Below are positions 33,062 through 42,871 of a stretch of DNA of 64,000 bases, in pieces. Position numbers and translations under genes: made by a program. The notes under the pieces were generated by a model. That model was given only the letters and a program-made list of their open reading frames with translations. It was not told where the DNA came from and did no database searches. Numbering within the stretch: position 1 is the stretch's first letter; each line of letters begins with the position of its first letter. The stretch is from Hennigella sp045617465. Lineage in GTDB: Bacteria > Bacillota_I > Bacilli_A > Mycoplasmatales > Mycoplasmoidaceae. The stretch spans positions 47,879 through 111,878 of the forward strand of contig JAZLIQ010000002.1 in the NCBI GenBank assembly GCA_045617465.1. Direction: 5' to 3'.

Positions 33062-33970
33062 TTATGCTCTGTTTTCAGATCCAAACATTTTAATCTTTTC
33101 AATAACTGTAGCTGTGATTGCTTCAGTTCCTGGTTTTAAAACTTTTCTAGGATCAAAACCTTTTGCTTTCTTATCTAAGTCTTTTTTAGCTTCAATATAT
33201 TTTCTAGTAGCATCTGCAAATGCTAATTGACATTCTGTATTAACATTAATCTTACAGATACCTAAATCTATAGCTTTCTTAATTTGATCAGCTGGGATTC
33301 CTGTTCCACCATGCAATACTAGTGGTTTATTTTTCACTGCTCCAAAGATTTCTTTTAATTTATCAAAATTTAATCCTTTTCAATCAGCAGGATAAATTCC
33401 ATGAATATTACCAATACCTGCTGCTAAACAACAGATTTCGGTTTGTGCTGCCATTGCTGCACATTCATCAGTGTTAGCAATTTCACCACTTGATGTAACT
33501 CCACCTTCACTTCCACCTATGCCACCAACTTCGGCTTCCACTGTGGCACCACGCTTCTTTGCTAAAGCAACTATCTCTTTTGTTTTAGCAACATTTTCAG
33601 CAAATGGTAATTTAGATCCATCAAACATAACAGAACTAAATCCAGCTTCTAGTGCATCTACACAAGCTTGGTATGTTCCATGGTCTACATGTAATGCAAC
33701 AGGAACTGTAATGTTCTTTGTTGTAATTACGTTTTCTACCATTTGTACAACATTCTTTCAGCCAAACATATATTTAGCTGCACCAGATGATACACCTAAT
33801 ATTAATGGTGAATGGCATTGTTGAGCAGCATCTAATACTGCTCCAATTCACTCTAAGTTGTTAATGTTTATTGCAGGAACAGCATAATGTCCAACAGCTG
33901 CTTTTTGCAACATATCTTGCATATTAACAAGCTTAGATTTTTTCTTTTTAAATCTATCAAAAAATCCCAT
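33062..33970 (-). CDS. fba: Fructose-bisphosphate aldolase, class II
   Basis: A 302-residue zinc-dependent aldolase that splits fructose 1,6-bisphosphate in glycolysis. The zinc and catalytic blocks are VALHVDHGT near residue 85, then EAEVGGIGGSEGG near 135. GIGNIHGIYP near 180 and LHGGTGIP near 213 follow, with INVNTECQ binding phosphate. The N-terminus VNMQDMLQKAAVGHYAVPAIN is typical. Two or more TGA codons are read as Trp. A TCTCCT sequence on the plus strand is its GGAG ribosome binding site on the minus strand. Confidence 0.95.
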
Positions 33971-33998
33971 AACTTCTCCTATTAATATTTTAATATTA

Positions 33999-34048
33999 TT
34001 TTTGTTATTTTATAAATAACAAAAATAAAAGATGCTTATTCAGCATCT
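33999..34048 (-). terminator. Tandem hairpin terminator after rpoE
   Basis: Two hairpins follow the rpoE end on the minus strand. The first pairs AAGATGCT with AGCATCTT around the stop codon (34028-34048). The second pairs ATTTTTGTTAT with ATAACAAAAAT across a 7-base loop. T-rich runs follow both. Confidence 0.65.
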
Positions 34049-34500
34049 TCTTGTTCGTTTTCTGTTTCAGATTCAGAAGGTTCTTCGTCTTCTTCATCTA
34101 CATCATGCATAAGTTTTTCTTTATATTCTTTATGCATAGCTTCAAGATCTTCTTCATCATAGAAAGCTTCTTGTTCTAACATTTCTTTGTCATTTAAATC
34201 TGCTAGACGTTTAGCTTCAGCTTCTTCCTCTTGCTTAAAGTCATACAAAGCATGACTTAAAGAGTTTTGCTCATCTTCAGTTAAGAATTCTCTAACTTTT
34301 CATTCATGATGACCAATAAAGATGAAACGGTGGTCTTGTAACATACATGTATATACATGACCAACAATAGCTTGTTCATCTTTATCTAATTTAGCTTTCT
34401 TAACTAAATCAGTTCATAATTGTTCGAATGTAAATGCTTTATTTTTATATTTAGTTTTAGCTAATTCATAAGCTAAAGTAATGATTTGTTTATTTTCCAT
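34036..34500 (-). CDS. rpoE: RNA polymerase delta subunit
   Basis: A 154-residue protein with the delta-subunit layout. A folded N-terminal winged-helix-like domain covers about residues 1-85 (TLAYELAKTKYKNKAFTFEQ, HRFIFIGHHEWKVREF). An intrinsically disordered, extremely acidic C-terminal tail of about 70 residues ends in EEDEEPSESETENEQEDAE. Delta increases polymerase recycling and alters initiation selectivity in Firmicutes. Two TGA codons are Trp. The gene ends in the tandem terminator and is 35 bases downstream of gltX's end on the opposite side of a promoter-poor spacer. Confidence 0.9.
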
Positions 34501-34535
34501 AGTTTGTTCCTATCTAAATAAGTATACCAATTAAT

Positions 34536-35981
34536 TTACTTATACAATAAAACCTTTGAAAGTCTTGTTTTAATTGTGTTTTTGCCTAAGATTGCAATGA
34601 TTTTGTTTAGTTCTGGTCCATGTTCGCTGCCAGTAATAGCTAAACGAATTGGCATGAATAGATCTTGACCTTTATTACCAGATACTTCTTTAACTTTGTT
34701 AATTAAGTCTTTGGCTTGATCAGCATTAATGTTATCAGGTGCTTTACCTAAATGTTCTGAGAAGGCATGTAATGTTTTTTGCCAAACATCATTTGCTAAC
34801 TTCATTCTAAATTCTTTTGTTGCTTCAAATGGTTTCAAGAAAGTGTTGGTAATTAGTTCATTTAGTTGTTGAGCATAAGACACTTGCTTTTTGAATAATA
34901 AAATGATGTCATTTTTCTTATCTGCAAATTCTTTAAAATCAATATTAATAAATTTAGTAACAAAATCTAAATATTTTTTATCATCAATACCTATAAAATA
35001 TTTGTTGCCCACTCACAACATTTTGTTATAGTCAAAGAATGTTGGTGCCTTAGATACTTTGTTAATATCAAAATTTTTAATTAATTCATCCATTGACATA
35101 ATTTCTTGATTATTAGTTGGAGATCAACCAAGTAATGCCAAGAAGTTAACAATTGCTTCAGGGATGAAACCCATATCTTGATAATCTTGAATGAATTGTT
35201 TAAGAGTTTTATCTCTCTTAGATAATTTCTTGCCAGATTCATTTACAATGACTGATAAGTGTCCATATTGAATTGGGTCATCCTTTCAACCCAATGCATT
35301 CTTAATTGCAATTTGGTAAGGAGTGTTAGAAATATGTTCTTCTCCTCTTAGCACATGAGTGATTTGCATATCGTGGTCATCTACCACTACACCAAAGTTG
35401 TACATTGGTATTCCATTAGATTTTAAAATAACTGGATCTGTTAAAGCTGATGTTGGAACAGAAATTTTACCTCTGATCATATCTTCTCATTCATATGTAG
35501 TATTGTCGTCAATCTTCAAACGAATGGTGTATGGAACCTTGGCATCAAGCTTTGCTTGGATTTCTTCTTTTGTTAGATATAAGCAGTGTCTGTTATATTT
35601 TGGTGTTTGACCACCAGACATTGCTGCTTCTCTATTTTTATCTAATTCTTCTTTAGTACAGAAACAACGATATGCTTTACCTTCTTGTAATAACTTATGA
35701 GCAAGTTCTTGATATCTTTTAAGCTTTTGTGTTTGTTGATATGGACCAAACTTACCAGGATTCTTAACTGATTCATCAATCTTGATTCCCATTCATTCCA
35801 GGTTGGTGATTTGACTTTCAATCCCACCTTCCACATTTCTTTCCATATCTGTGTCTTCAATACGAAGAACAAAATCACCACCCATATGTCTAACATATAG
35901 GTAATTAAATAATGCTGTTCTTGCTCCACCAACATGGAAGAATCCTGTTGGACTTGGTGCATATCTTGCTCTAATTCTCAT
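34536..35981 (-). CDS. gltX: Glutamyl-tRNA synthetase
   Basis: A 481-residue class I synthetase. The HIGH-type motif is in PSPTGFFHVGGARTALF near residue 9. The GluRS block FVLRIEDTDMERN and LRGEEHISNTPYQI follow. The KMSKS-type motif is GKKLSKRDKT near 250. The C-terminal anticodon-binding domain is intact. Mollicutes normally lack GlnRS, so this enzyme may also charge tRNA-Gln for amidation, which cannot be checked here. At least four TGA codons are read as Trp. It starts two bases after the ispE stop, in the same minus-strand operon. Confidence 0.95.
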
Positions 35982-35982
35982 A

Positions 35983-36732
35983 CTAATCCTTTAAAGTTAC
36001 AATTGTTGAACCTGCTCCAGTAAAGAAGCTATTGTTAGTGTATTTTTTATACACATCTTGTAACTCTTTATAATTTTGTATTATATATTTAGTTAAATCA
36101 TTATAAACAACATTTATAAAATGTTGTTTATATAAATGGTTTTCTATAATCTTGTCAACATTAACTCTTGATTTATATTCGCTATCATCTTCAAGTGTGT
36201 TAAATACTTGTGTTGTGGAACATGCAACACCAGTGAAATCTAATTTAATTTTTGGCTTTCAGTTATAGATTGGTGTAACAAATTCACCCAATTCTTTAAC
36301 TCTGGCCATTTGGTAGTGAGTTAAGAAGAATGGAATATCGCTACCTAGTTCTACAGCTATTTCTCTTAAATCAAGGTGAATACCGGGATTTTGTTTTAAT
36401 ATATATCCCATTACTGCAGCAGCATCAGCAGATCCACCACCTAATCCTGCTCCAAATGGAATTCGTTTAATAATTTGGATATGATAATTAACATCGATTC
36501 CATATTTGATGTGTAAGTAATTTAAAGACTTAGAAACAATACAATCATTAAATCTGGTTTCCTTGCCTTTTTCTTTATAAGAAACATAAAGTTCAGGACC
36601 TTTTTTAATTTTGATGGTGTCATGTATTTTTCTATACAAAAACATTATTGAATCAAGTTTGTGTTTTGAATCAACATAGCCTTTATAAACTTTTAAGCAT
36701 AAATTAATTTTTGGATAAGCTTTTAGTTTCAT
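35983..36732 (-). CDS. ispE: 4-diphosphocytidyl-2-C-methyl-D-erythritol kinase
   Basis: A 249-residue GHMP kinase, shorter than typical IspE (about 280). The N-terminal AYPKINLCLKVYKGYVDSKHKL block and the ATP-binding motif PFGAGLGGGSADAAA near residue 90 are diagnostic. DIPFF near 137 matches the LGSDIPFFL signature. The C-terminal GHMP block appears as FFTGAGSTIV. It phosphorylates CDP-methylerythritol, the step after IspD, whose gene is also in this window. The TGA at 36259-36261 is Trp. It sits between rsmA (one base upstream) and gltX, the Gram-positive rsmA-ispE order. Confidence 0.88.
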
Positions 36733-36733
36733 A

Positions 36734-37540
36734 TTATTTCTTAAAAGTGTGATACAACTTTTTTCATTGATCGTAATTTAGGACTTCAGCTCTTACATTA
36801 TCATCAAGACCTAATTGTTCCAAAATAGTTACTATTTTGTTTTTGTCAATACCTTGAGGTAAATTATTAACCAATTTCTTTCTTTTAGCTAAAAAGAATG
36901 GTCTTATAAATTTATAGAAATTAGGGTCATATTCTTCACTAGATTTTTTCTCTAATAGAACCATAGCAGAATCTACTTTTGGTGCAGGAACAAAATTAGT
37001 ATTTTTAATGGTCATTACCTTAGTCATGTCAAAATAATAATTAATAATATTTGTTGCGGCATTACGATTGGATGTTTTTGCATAAATCCATTTGTCAGCA
37101 ACTTCTTTTTGCACCATTATGTATAGTGTTTTAATCTTGCGGAAAGATAAGCATTTCAACACAATTGGAGTCGTAATGGAATATGGAATATTTGCAATAA
37201 CTATCAGTTTTTTATATTGTTTTGTTAATTGCTCTAAATCAACTTGTAAGAAGTCATTGTTAATTAAATTCAAGTTTTTATAATTTTTAAACTTATGTTT
37301 AAGACCGGCATACAGTCTTTTATCTAACTCAATACAAATGACGGGTTTGTTTGTGCTTAATAAGTATTCTGTAATAGCACCTAAACCCGGTCCTATTTCT
37401 AAAATACAATCAAAATCATCTAGATTGGGAATGTGCTCACATATTTCATCAATCACTATAGGGTTAGATAAAAAGTTTTGCCCCATCTTTTTTGAAGGCA
37501 AAAACTTCTTATTTTTTAAAACTTGTTTAATGTTTTCCAT
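36734..37540 (-). CDS. rsmA: 16S rRNA (adenine1518/1519-N6)-dimethyltransferase
   Basis: A 268-residue KsgA-family methyltransferase that dimethylates two adenosines in helix 45 of 16S rRNA. The N-terminal KKMGQNFLSNP, SAM-binding LEIGPGLGAIT near residue 48, CIELDKRL and the catalytic NIPYSITTPI near 118 are all present. The true end lies beyond a TGA (Trp) at 36764-36766, adding KKLYHTFKK. The start codon overlaps the yidC stop by one base. No Erm-like leader peptide was seen, so a housekeeping role is favoured. Confidence 0.95.
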
Positions 37541-38700
37541 TAGATATCGAAATTAACTAATCTAGCACCAGATTCTTTTTCTTTAGTTTTTCTCTTAGTG
37601 ATGATTACATGCATAATTCATGCTTGTAATACAGTAAATAATGAGTTAAGGAATCAATATACTCCTACACCGACAGCAGAGAATGCAACGATAACAACCA
37701 TTACAATCATGAAGATGTTTTGTGTTCTTTGAGTTCTCTTATATTGTTTTTTACCTGCATCTGATGCAGTGCTTGCAGCTCTGTTACGTTTTCTAGCAAA
37801 TAATTGTGGCATCTTCATTGAGAAGATTTGGCTACCAGCAACAATGATTAGGAAGAAAATGTATGTTCATCCCATATTAACAAAGTTACTAAAGATTTGT
37901 GTTAATGGTGATGCAGCAAAGTTCCAAATACCAAATAAAATAGTTACTTTAATTGGTCTAACTATTGTTACTACCCTATAAATAATTAAGAAAATAGGTA
38001 GTGTCAAGAACATTTGTTCAAATGCAGCAAATGGCTTAACATTGTTCTTGTTATACAAAGCCATTATCTCTTGCTGCTTCATCTGCTTAGACTGAGCATC
38101 TTTAGAGTCTTTGTACTTAGCATTAATCTCAGCTACTTGGCCTTGAATTTCAGTCATCTTTTCATTTTGAAGAGTTGACTTCAATGAAATAGCCATAGTT
38201 AATACTCTAATGAATAATAACAATAAGAATATCGCTAAGAAGGCATTCATTCCACCCACTCAACTCTTTGTTGCCCACATAAATTCTGTTACAACAAAAG
38301 CAGCAGGTCACACGAAGAATGCATAGAATGGACTGTGAGGACCATTACCAGCTATCCACCAAGAGGCGGTCAGAGTATTATATTGGTTAGAACCGATAGC
38401 CATTTGTAAATCAAAACGATAATCGCCAGTCGAAGCAAATGGATATCCAAATTCTAGACCATGACCAATTGCTGGATTTTGCATAATAGTAGGATCTCAC
38501 ATAGATTGGAAACATCCTCATAAACCCATAAGCATCATAAATAAGAAGATGGCTATCTTAGTTCATCTTCATATTTGTTTAAATACCTTCTTAGTGGTGC
38601 TTTTAGCTTTAGTCTTGTCAGCTCAAAAAGGGCTACCAGCAGAAGCTTGGGTATCATTTGCTTTAATATCTGAATATGTTAGAGCTGATTTATTTCCCAT
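37540..38700 (-). CDS. yidC: Membrane protein insertase YidC
   Basis: A 386-residue membrane insertase. A basic N-terminus precedes the first membrane segment near residue 50. An extracytoplasmic stretch follows, then the YidC core from residue 147. That core includes a cytoplasmic hairpin rich in Gln/Lys (EMTEIQGQ-type region), a membrane segment with EQMFLTLPIFLIIYR, and later segments. The C-terminus is basic. The gene order rpmH-rnpA-yidC is the classical origin-side cluster. Its start overlaps the end of rnpA by 11 bases. Several TGA codons are read as Trp. Confidence 0.9.
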
Positions 38701-39040
38701 TTTGATATCTTTGTATTGTATTAATTAATGTTTTTTGAATTTCGAAATAGTCTTTTTTTAAATAAGTGGAGTTCGGTTTAATAAGAATTCTAATTCCACC
38801 TTTTAAATCACTAGAAATTAAGATGTTTCTTAGTTGTCTTTTAACTTTGTTTCTCACAACAGCTAATTTAAATTGTGTTTTATTTACTAGCAGTGCGTAA
38901 TTAATTTGTGATTTATTGGGTTGTTTTGCTAACCATATTGTTGTATATGGTAAGTTTAACTTTTTACTGTTTTTTAAGAGTTCTACTATCTCTTTATTAG
39001 TTTTAATGGAGATTAAAACTATACCTGATTTATCTTTCAT
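38690..39040 (-). CDS. rnpA: Ribonuclease P protein component
   Basis: A 116-residue basic protein that helps RNase P RNA mature tRNA 5' ends. The RNR signature is present as RNKVKRQLRNIL near residue 63. The family normally has Phe-rich strands before it, seen here in weakened form (YTTIWLAKQPN, YALLVNKTQFKLAVV). The start overlaps the end of rpmH by 11 bases and its end overlaps yidC by 11 bases. The first gene RNA component was not seen in the window. Confidence 0.9.
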   Translation of the reverse strand: MKDKSGIVLISIKTNKEIVELLKNSKKLNLPYTTIWLAKQPNKSQINYALLVNKTQFKLAVVRNKVKRQLRNILISSDLKGGIRILIKPNSTYLKKDYFEIQKTLINTIQRYQNGK

Positions 39041-39176
39041 CAGAAACAGTTAGTCTTTTTCTGCCTTTTTGTCTTCTAGCTTTTAAAACTTTTCTACCTT
39101 TTGAAGTTTTTGATCTAACTAAAAAACCGTGAGTTTTAGCTCTTTTGGCTTTGTTTGGTTGGTATGTTCTTTGCAT
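39030..39176 (-). CDS. rpmH: Ribosomal protein L34
   Basis: A 48-residue basic protein of the large subunit. It starts MQRTYQPNKAKRAKTHGF, the L34 hallmark, followed by VRSKTSKGRKVLKARRQKGR. A strong ribosome binding site GGGAGGG lies just before the ATG. It overlaps the rnpA start by 11 bases. Position between dnaA and rnpA is the conserved bacterial arrangement at the origin. Confidence 0.97.
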   Translation of the reverse strand: MQRTYQPNKAKRAKTHGFLVRSKTSKGRKVLKARRQKGRKRLTVSDER

Positions 39177-39189
39177 ATTTCCCTCCCTA

Positions 39190-39234
39190 AATAAAAAACT
39201 ATTTTTATTATTATAATATATATTAATCTATAAT
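39190..39234. promoter_or_regulatory. Divergent rpmH/dnaA promoter region
   Basis: Two TATAAT hexamers on the plus strand (39212-39217 and 39229-39234) precede dnaA, the second ending ten bases before its ATG. A perfect 8-base inverted repeat AATAAAAA / TTTTTATT with a 4-base spacer (39190-39209) lies on the rpmH side. No DnaA-box consensus is visible here, and there is no Shine-Dalgarno sequence for dnaA. Confidence 0.5.
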
Positions 39235-39244
39235 CAACAAAACT

Positions 39245-40591
39245 ATGATTTCTGACAAAATACGCCAAAATTTTGATGCAACTTTAGCTTCTTTGAGAGA
39301 AAAAAGTTCTAACAAAGAATTTTTTGATAAATTTGTTGCAACATTAAAAATAAAGGAAATCAAAGGTAATGTTATCTTTGCTGTAGCAAAAAATAATTTT
39401 GCTAAACAAGTTATTATTAATGATTTTGCTAATTCAATTGTCAGCACTTTTAATTCATATGAAAATACTAACTATGAATTAAAAGTTATTTCAGAGAATG
39501 AAAATAAAGTTATTGCAACAAAAGTGGATTACAAACCAATTGGTAAATTGGTTGGTGTAAATAAAGATTATACTTTTGATAGTTTAGTGGTTGGACCATT
39601 TAATCAATCAGCATGTTTGGCTGGTAGACAAGTAACTACCGATCACTTCATAAGTCCACTATTTATCAGTGCTAGCGTCGGATTGGGTAAAACACATTTA
39701 TTACACGCAATTGGTAATGAGTTTGCTAAAGTTTACCCAGATAAATCGGTTAAATATGTTTCATCTGATGATTTTAGTAGACAAATTTATAATGCATTAA
39801 TTTCAGAAGATAAATCATTGATTGAAAAGATTAAAGATGAATATTTTGGATATGATTTATTATTGATTGATGATATTCAAATTTTATCCGGCAGAACTAA
39901 AATAAATGAATTGTTATTTGTTATCTTTAATAATGCTATTAAAAATAAAAAATACATAGTATTTACTTCTGATAAAAATATTGATTTGTTGGTTGGTTTT
40001 GAAGAAAGAATGAAATCACGTTTCCATTCAGGTATTACTTTAACTATTCAAAAACCTGATATTGAAAATGTGGTTGAAATCATTAATAAAAAAGTAGATG
40101 AAGCTAATAAAGTATATACTTTCTCACCAGATGCTGTTTCTTTTATAGCTAGAAGAAATACAAATGATATTAGAAGATTAATTGGGGATATCAACCAAAT
40201 ATTCTTCTTTGCAGCTAACAATTTACCTAAATATTCGATTATTGATTTAAATACAGTAAGAGGTATTTTAGCACCAAGTAACCAAGAAGAAATAAATTTA
40301 TTTGGTTATGATATGGATCCGAACATAATTATTGAACAAGTATGTAATAGTTATGGTGTAAAAGTTGATATGGTTAAATCAAAATCAAAATTGAAATATT
40401 TAATCACACCTAGAAATGTTTGTATGTATGTGTTAAGAAATAAATTTAATATGACATATTCACAAATTGGATTATTGTTCTCAGGACGTGACCATTCAAC
40501 AGTAATGTCTGCAATAGAAAAAGTTGAGAAAGTTATCAAATCTGATCCTGATTTAAATATGACAATTGAAAACATTTATAAAAAGATGTAA
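39245..40591 (+). CDS. dnaA: Chromosomal replication initiator DnaA
   Basis: A 448-residue initiator. Domain I covers about residues 1-80. The AAA+ domain has Walker A SASVGLGKTHLL near residue 141 and Walker B LLLIDDIQ near 207. The sensor II region is NDIRRLIGDINQI near 308. The C-terminal DNA-binding domain has the signature SGRDHSTVMSAIEKVEK near 417. It oligomerises at the origin to open DNA. No TGA occurs within it. It is transcribed away from rpmH and toward dnaN, with DnaA boxes just after its stop. Confidence 0.98.
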   Translation: MISDKIRQNFDATLASLREKSSNKEFFDKFVATLKIKEIKGNVIFAVAKNNFAKQVIINDFANSIVSTFNSYENTNYELKVISENENKVIATKVDYKPIGKLVGVNKDYTFDSLVVGPFNQSACLAGRQVTTDHFISPLFISASVGLGKTHLLHAIGNEFAKVYPDKSVKYVSSDDFSRQIYNALISEDKSLIEKIKDEYFGYDLLLIDDIQILSGRTKINELLFVIFNNAIKNKKYIVFTSDKNIDLLVGFEERMKSRFHSGITLTIQKPDIENVVEIINKKVDEANKVYTFSPDAVSFIARRNTNDIRRLIGDINQIFFFAANNLPKYSIIDLNTVRGILAPSNQEEINLFGYDMDPNIIIEQVCNSYGVKVDMVKSKSKLKYLITPRNVCMYVLRNKFNMTYSQIGLLFSGRDHSTVMSAIEKVEKVIKSDPDLNMTIENIYKKM

Positions 40592-40697
40592 TGTGGATAA
40601 AATGTGGAAAAGTTATATATATATAAAAGAAGAAAAGTTGAGTTTTCCACAACCTATAATAATAAATATAAAATAAATAAAAAGAAGAGAAAATGTT
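40592..40697. other. Predicted oriC: DnaA boxes and AT-rich stretch between dnaA and dnaN
   Basis: Three DnaA-box-like 9-mers are visible: TGTGGATAA at 40592-40600, the reverse complement of the consensus TTATCCACA; TGTGGAAAA at 40603-40611; and TTTTCCACA at 40643-40651, in opposite orientation. Between and after them are a TATATATATATA run and an AT-only stretch suitable for unwinding. Gene orientation switches from minus to plus at dnaA, as expected at a replication origin. Confidence 0.82.
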
Positions 40698-41813
40698 ATG
40701 AAATTTACAATTAAGAAAAATAGTTTAGTTGAATGTTTAAAAAACATAAATAGTTTAATTGATTCAAATAATTTAAATCCTACTTTAACTGCTGTACATA
40801 TTAAAGCAGCTAATAATAAAGTTGTATTTATTGCTACAAATGGATCTAGTAGTTATCAACAAACTATTAATGAGGTAGAAGTAAAAGAGGCCGGCGACAT
40901 CTTAGTTAAAGCCCGTCTTTTATATAACTACACATCTAAAGTTGATCAAGAAATGATTACATTCAACCAAATAGATGAGAAAATTCTACAAATTTCATCT
41001 CCTAAATTTTTCTCTGAAATAAATTTAATTGATGATACATCTTTCCCAATAATTGATTTTGATTTTAATGGGTGAAAGAAAGTAAGTATTACATATGATA
41101 CATTGGTTAATATTTCCCAAAGAATTAAGCCGTTCGTATCTAATGCTTATTCAACAACAAATCCAGCAACTAATGGAATTTACTTCAATCCTATAGATGA
41201 AAAACAAATGGAATGTGTTGCATCTGATCCATTTAAAATGGCATATTATAAATTTGATTACTCTGGAGATCCAGTCAAATTTATTATTGAACCTAAAGCT
41301 ATAGATATGGCTATAGAGGTATTAACTCACTCAAAAAATAAATCTATTGATTTATATTTAAATGAAAAGGAATGTATTTTAAATATTAATGAAACTTTAA
41401 TTAAATTTAGTTTGTATAAAAATAATTATCCAAATATTATTAATGCCATTCTTTCACAACAAAAATATTCATTCACAATTAAATTGAATGATTTATTTAA
41501 TGCTTTGAGTCGTGGATCTGTATTTATTGAAAAAGAACAAAGACCATCAGCTAATTTTAAAATTGAAGGAAATAAATTAATTATCAAATTCATTTCTAAT
41601 GAAACTGGAAATTCTTCTGAAGAAATTGAATTATTAAAATCAAATGTCCAAGATTTTGAAGTTAGATTAAATCAAAAATATCTAATTAATTTAATCAACA
41701 CAATTAAATCTGAAAACATAACATTTAATTTTAATGGTGGTAACTCACCAATCATTATCTCTTCAGATAATCCATACTTTTTAAATTTAATTACACCAAT
41801 AAGAAGTTTGTAA
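40698..41813 (+). CDS. dnaN: DNA polymerase III beta sliding clamp
   Basis: A 371-residue clamp protein of normal length. The N-terminal MKFTIKKNSLVECLKNIN and the GDILVKARLLYNYTSKV block match clamp domain I. The C-terminal LNQKYLINLINTIKSENITF and a final LITPIRSL match domain III. One TGA (41073-41075) is read as Trp. It follows dnaA after the putative origin and is convergent with the sigma-like gene with zero intergenic bases. Confidence 0.95.
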
Positions 41814-42413
41814 TTAAGAGTATTTCTTTTTCATAATTTTTTCTATTGAAGAAAATAGACTTTTTATTTTATATCTACTAATCTTTATTTCTTTTTCAAT
41901 CTCTGTTATTGAATAACCTAAAGATTTTAGATATAAGATTTTCTTTATAGTTTCATGTTTAAAATTTTTAGTTATTTCATAAGTATCATCAACTAAATTG
42001 TTTAAAACTATATCATTTGGAGTTTCTAAATGAATAATATTACTTCCACCTATCAATATTCCTTTTGATTGATAATTTTCTAATGATCCAGACATATTCA
42101 TAACTAACTCACCATTAGTTAAGAATTTTTTATATTCAGCTATAGCTGCCTGAAAACTATTTCTTAACAAAACATAATTAAAGTTTTGTTTTTTCTTATA
42201 TTCATTAAGTGTTTTCTTTATGGACTTTCAAACTAGATGAAACAAATCACCTTTTTCTATAGGTACAGAACTAAATTTAGAGTTTATTTTATAAAAAATA
42301 ATATCAACTATATCATCATGGAATTGATCAAAGAAATATAAAGCAATCTTTTCATTCTTAGATTTTTTATATTCTTTTATCATTTTGATTTCTTGTTCAT
42401 TTATATTTCTCAT
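41814..42413 (-). CDS. Sigma-70-like alternative sigma factor (probable)
   Basis: A 199-residue protein. An N-terminal helical region (ALYFFDQFHDDIVDIIFYKIN, then GDLFHLVWKSIKKTL) resembles sigma region 2. A C-terminal segment from about residue 145 (KHETIKKILYLKSLGYSITE, then IEKEIKISRYKIKSL) reads as a helix-turn-helix of region 4 type. Size and layout fit the short alternative sigma factors of mycoplasmas, such as the M. genitalium MG428 type that controls recombination genes, but identity by eye is low. Gene lies directly against dnaN and divergent from the secA operon. One TGA is read as Trp. Confidence 0.6.
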
Positions 42414-42479
42414 CTTAAAGACCTATTTTCTTTTTTATAGATTTATTAAGAAGAGAAAAATACCGACTTGATTTTTATT

Positions 42480-42503
42480 TATATATATTAAAAAATATAT
42501 ATA
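42480..42503. repeat. Inverted repeat in the sigma/secA divergent region
   Basis: Perfect 10-base arms TATATATATT and AATATATATA with a 4-base AAAA spacer, between the sigma-like gene and the secA operon. The 118-base intergenic region also holds a TAGGAG ribosome binding site for the next gene. Confidence 0.4.
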
Positions 42504-42531
42504 ATTATTGAAATAAAAAATAGGAGTTAAT

Positions 42532-42870
42532 ATGAATACAGCCTTACTAATTTTAACTATAGTTTTAGTTTGTATTGCTATTGTGTTATGTGTTTATTTA
42601 ATCATCACATTTAGAAGAATTCACATTGTTTCTAAAAAACTTGATTATCTAGTAGAAGACTTAACATATAAATCAGAGCAACTTACACCATTAACTGATT
42701 CTTTGATTAAAATTTCTAACTTTATTGATATTTTTGACTCTGTTTTAAAAGAAAAATCTCAAAATCTTATTAAATATACTTCAGGTAATAAAGAATCTAT
42801 TTACCAAGTAGCTAAAGAAGTGAAAGAAGTAGTTAAAAAGTATAGAAAGCAAAAACCTGGTAAGAAATAA
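42532..42870 (+). CDS. Small DUF948-like membrane protein
   Basis: A 112-residue protein. One N-terminal membrane segment (LLILTIVLVCIAIVLCVYLIITF) is followed by a helical region with heptad-like leucines and a Lys-rich tail. This is the layout of DUF948/YtxG-like proteins, but no function is recognised. TAGGAG ribosome binding site. Its stop is one base from the secA start, so it is cotranscribed with secA. Confidence 0.65.
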   Translation: MNTALLILTIVLVCIAIVLCVYLIITFRRIHIVSKKLDYLVEDLTYKSEQLTPLTDSLIKISNFIDIFDSVLKEKSQNLIKYTSGNKESIYQVAKEVKEVVKKYRKQKPGKK

Positions 42871-42871
42871 T

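Noticed and set aside
36734..37540. Erm-type antibiotic resistance methyltransferase
   Set aside because: Sequence and position in the rsmA-ispE cluster fit the housekeeping KsgA enzyme, and no leader peptide for induction is present.
39177..39244. DnaA boxes between rpmH and dnaA
   Set aside because: No 9-mer close to the consensus TTATCCACA was found there; clear boxes occur only after dnaA.
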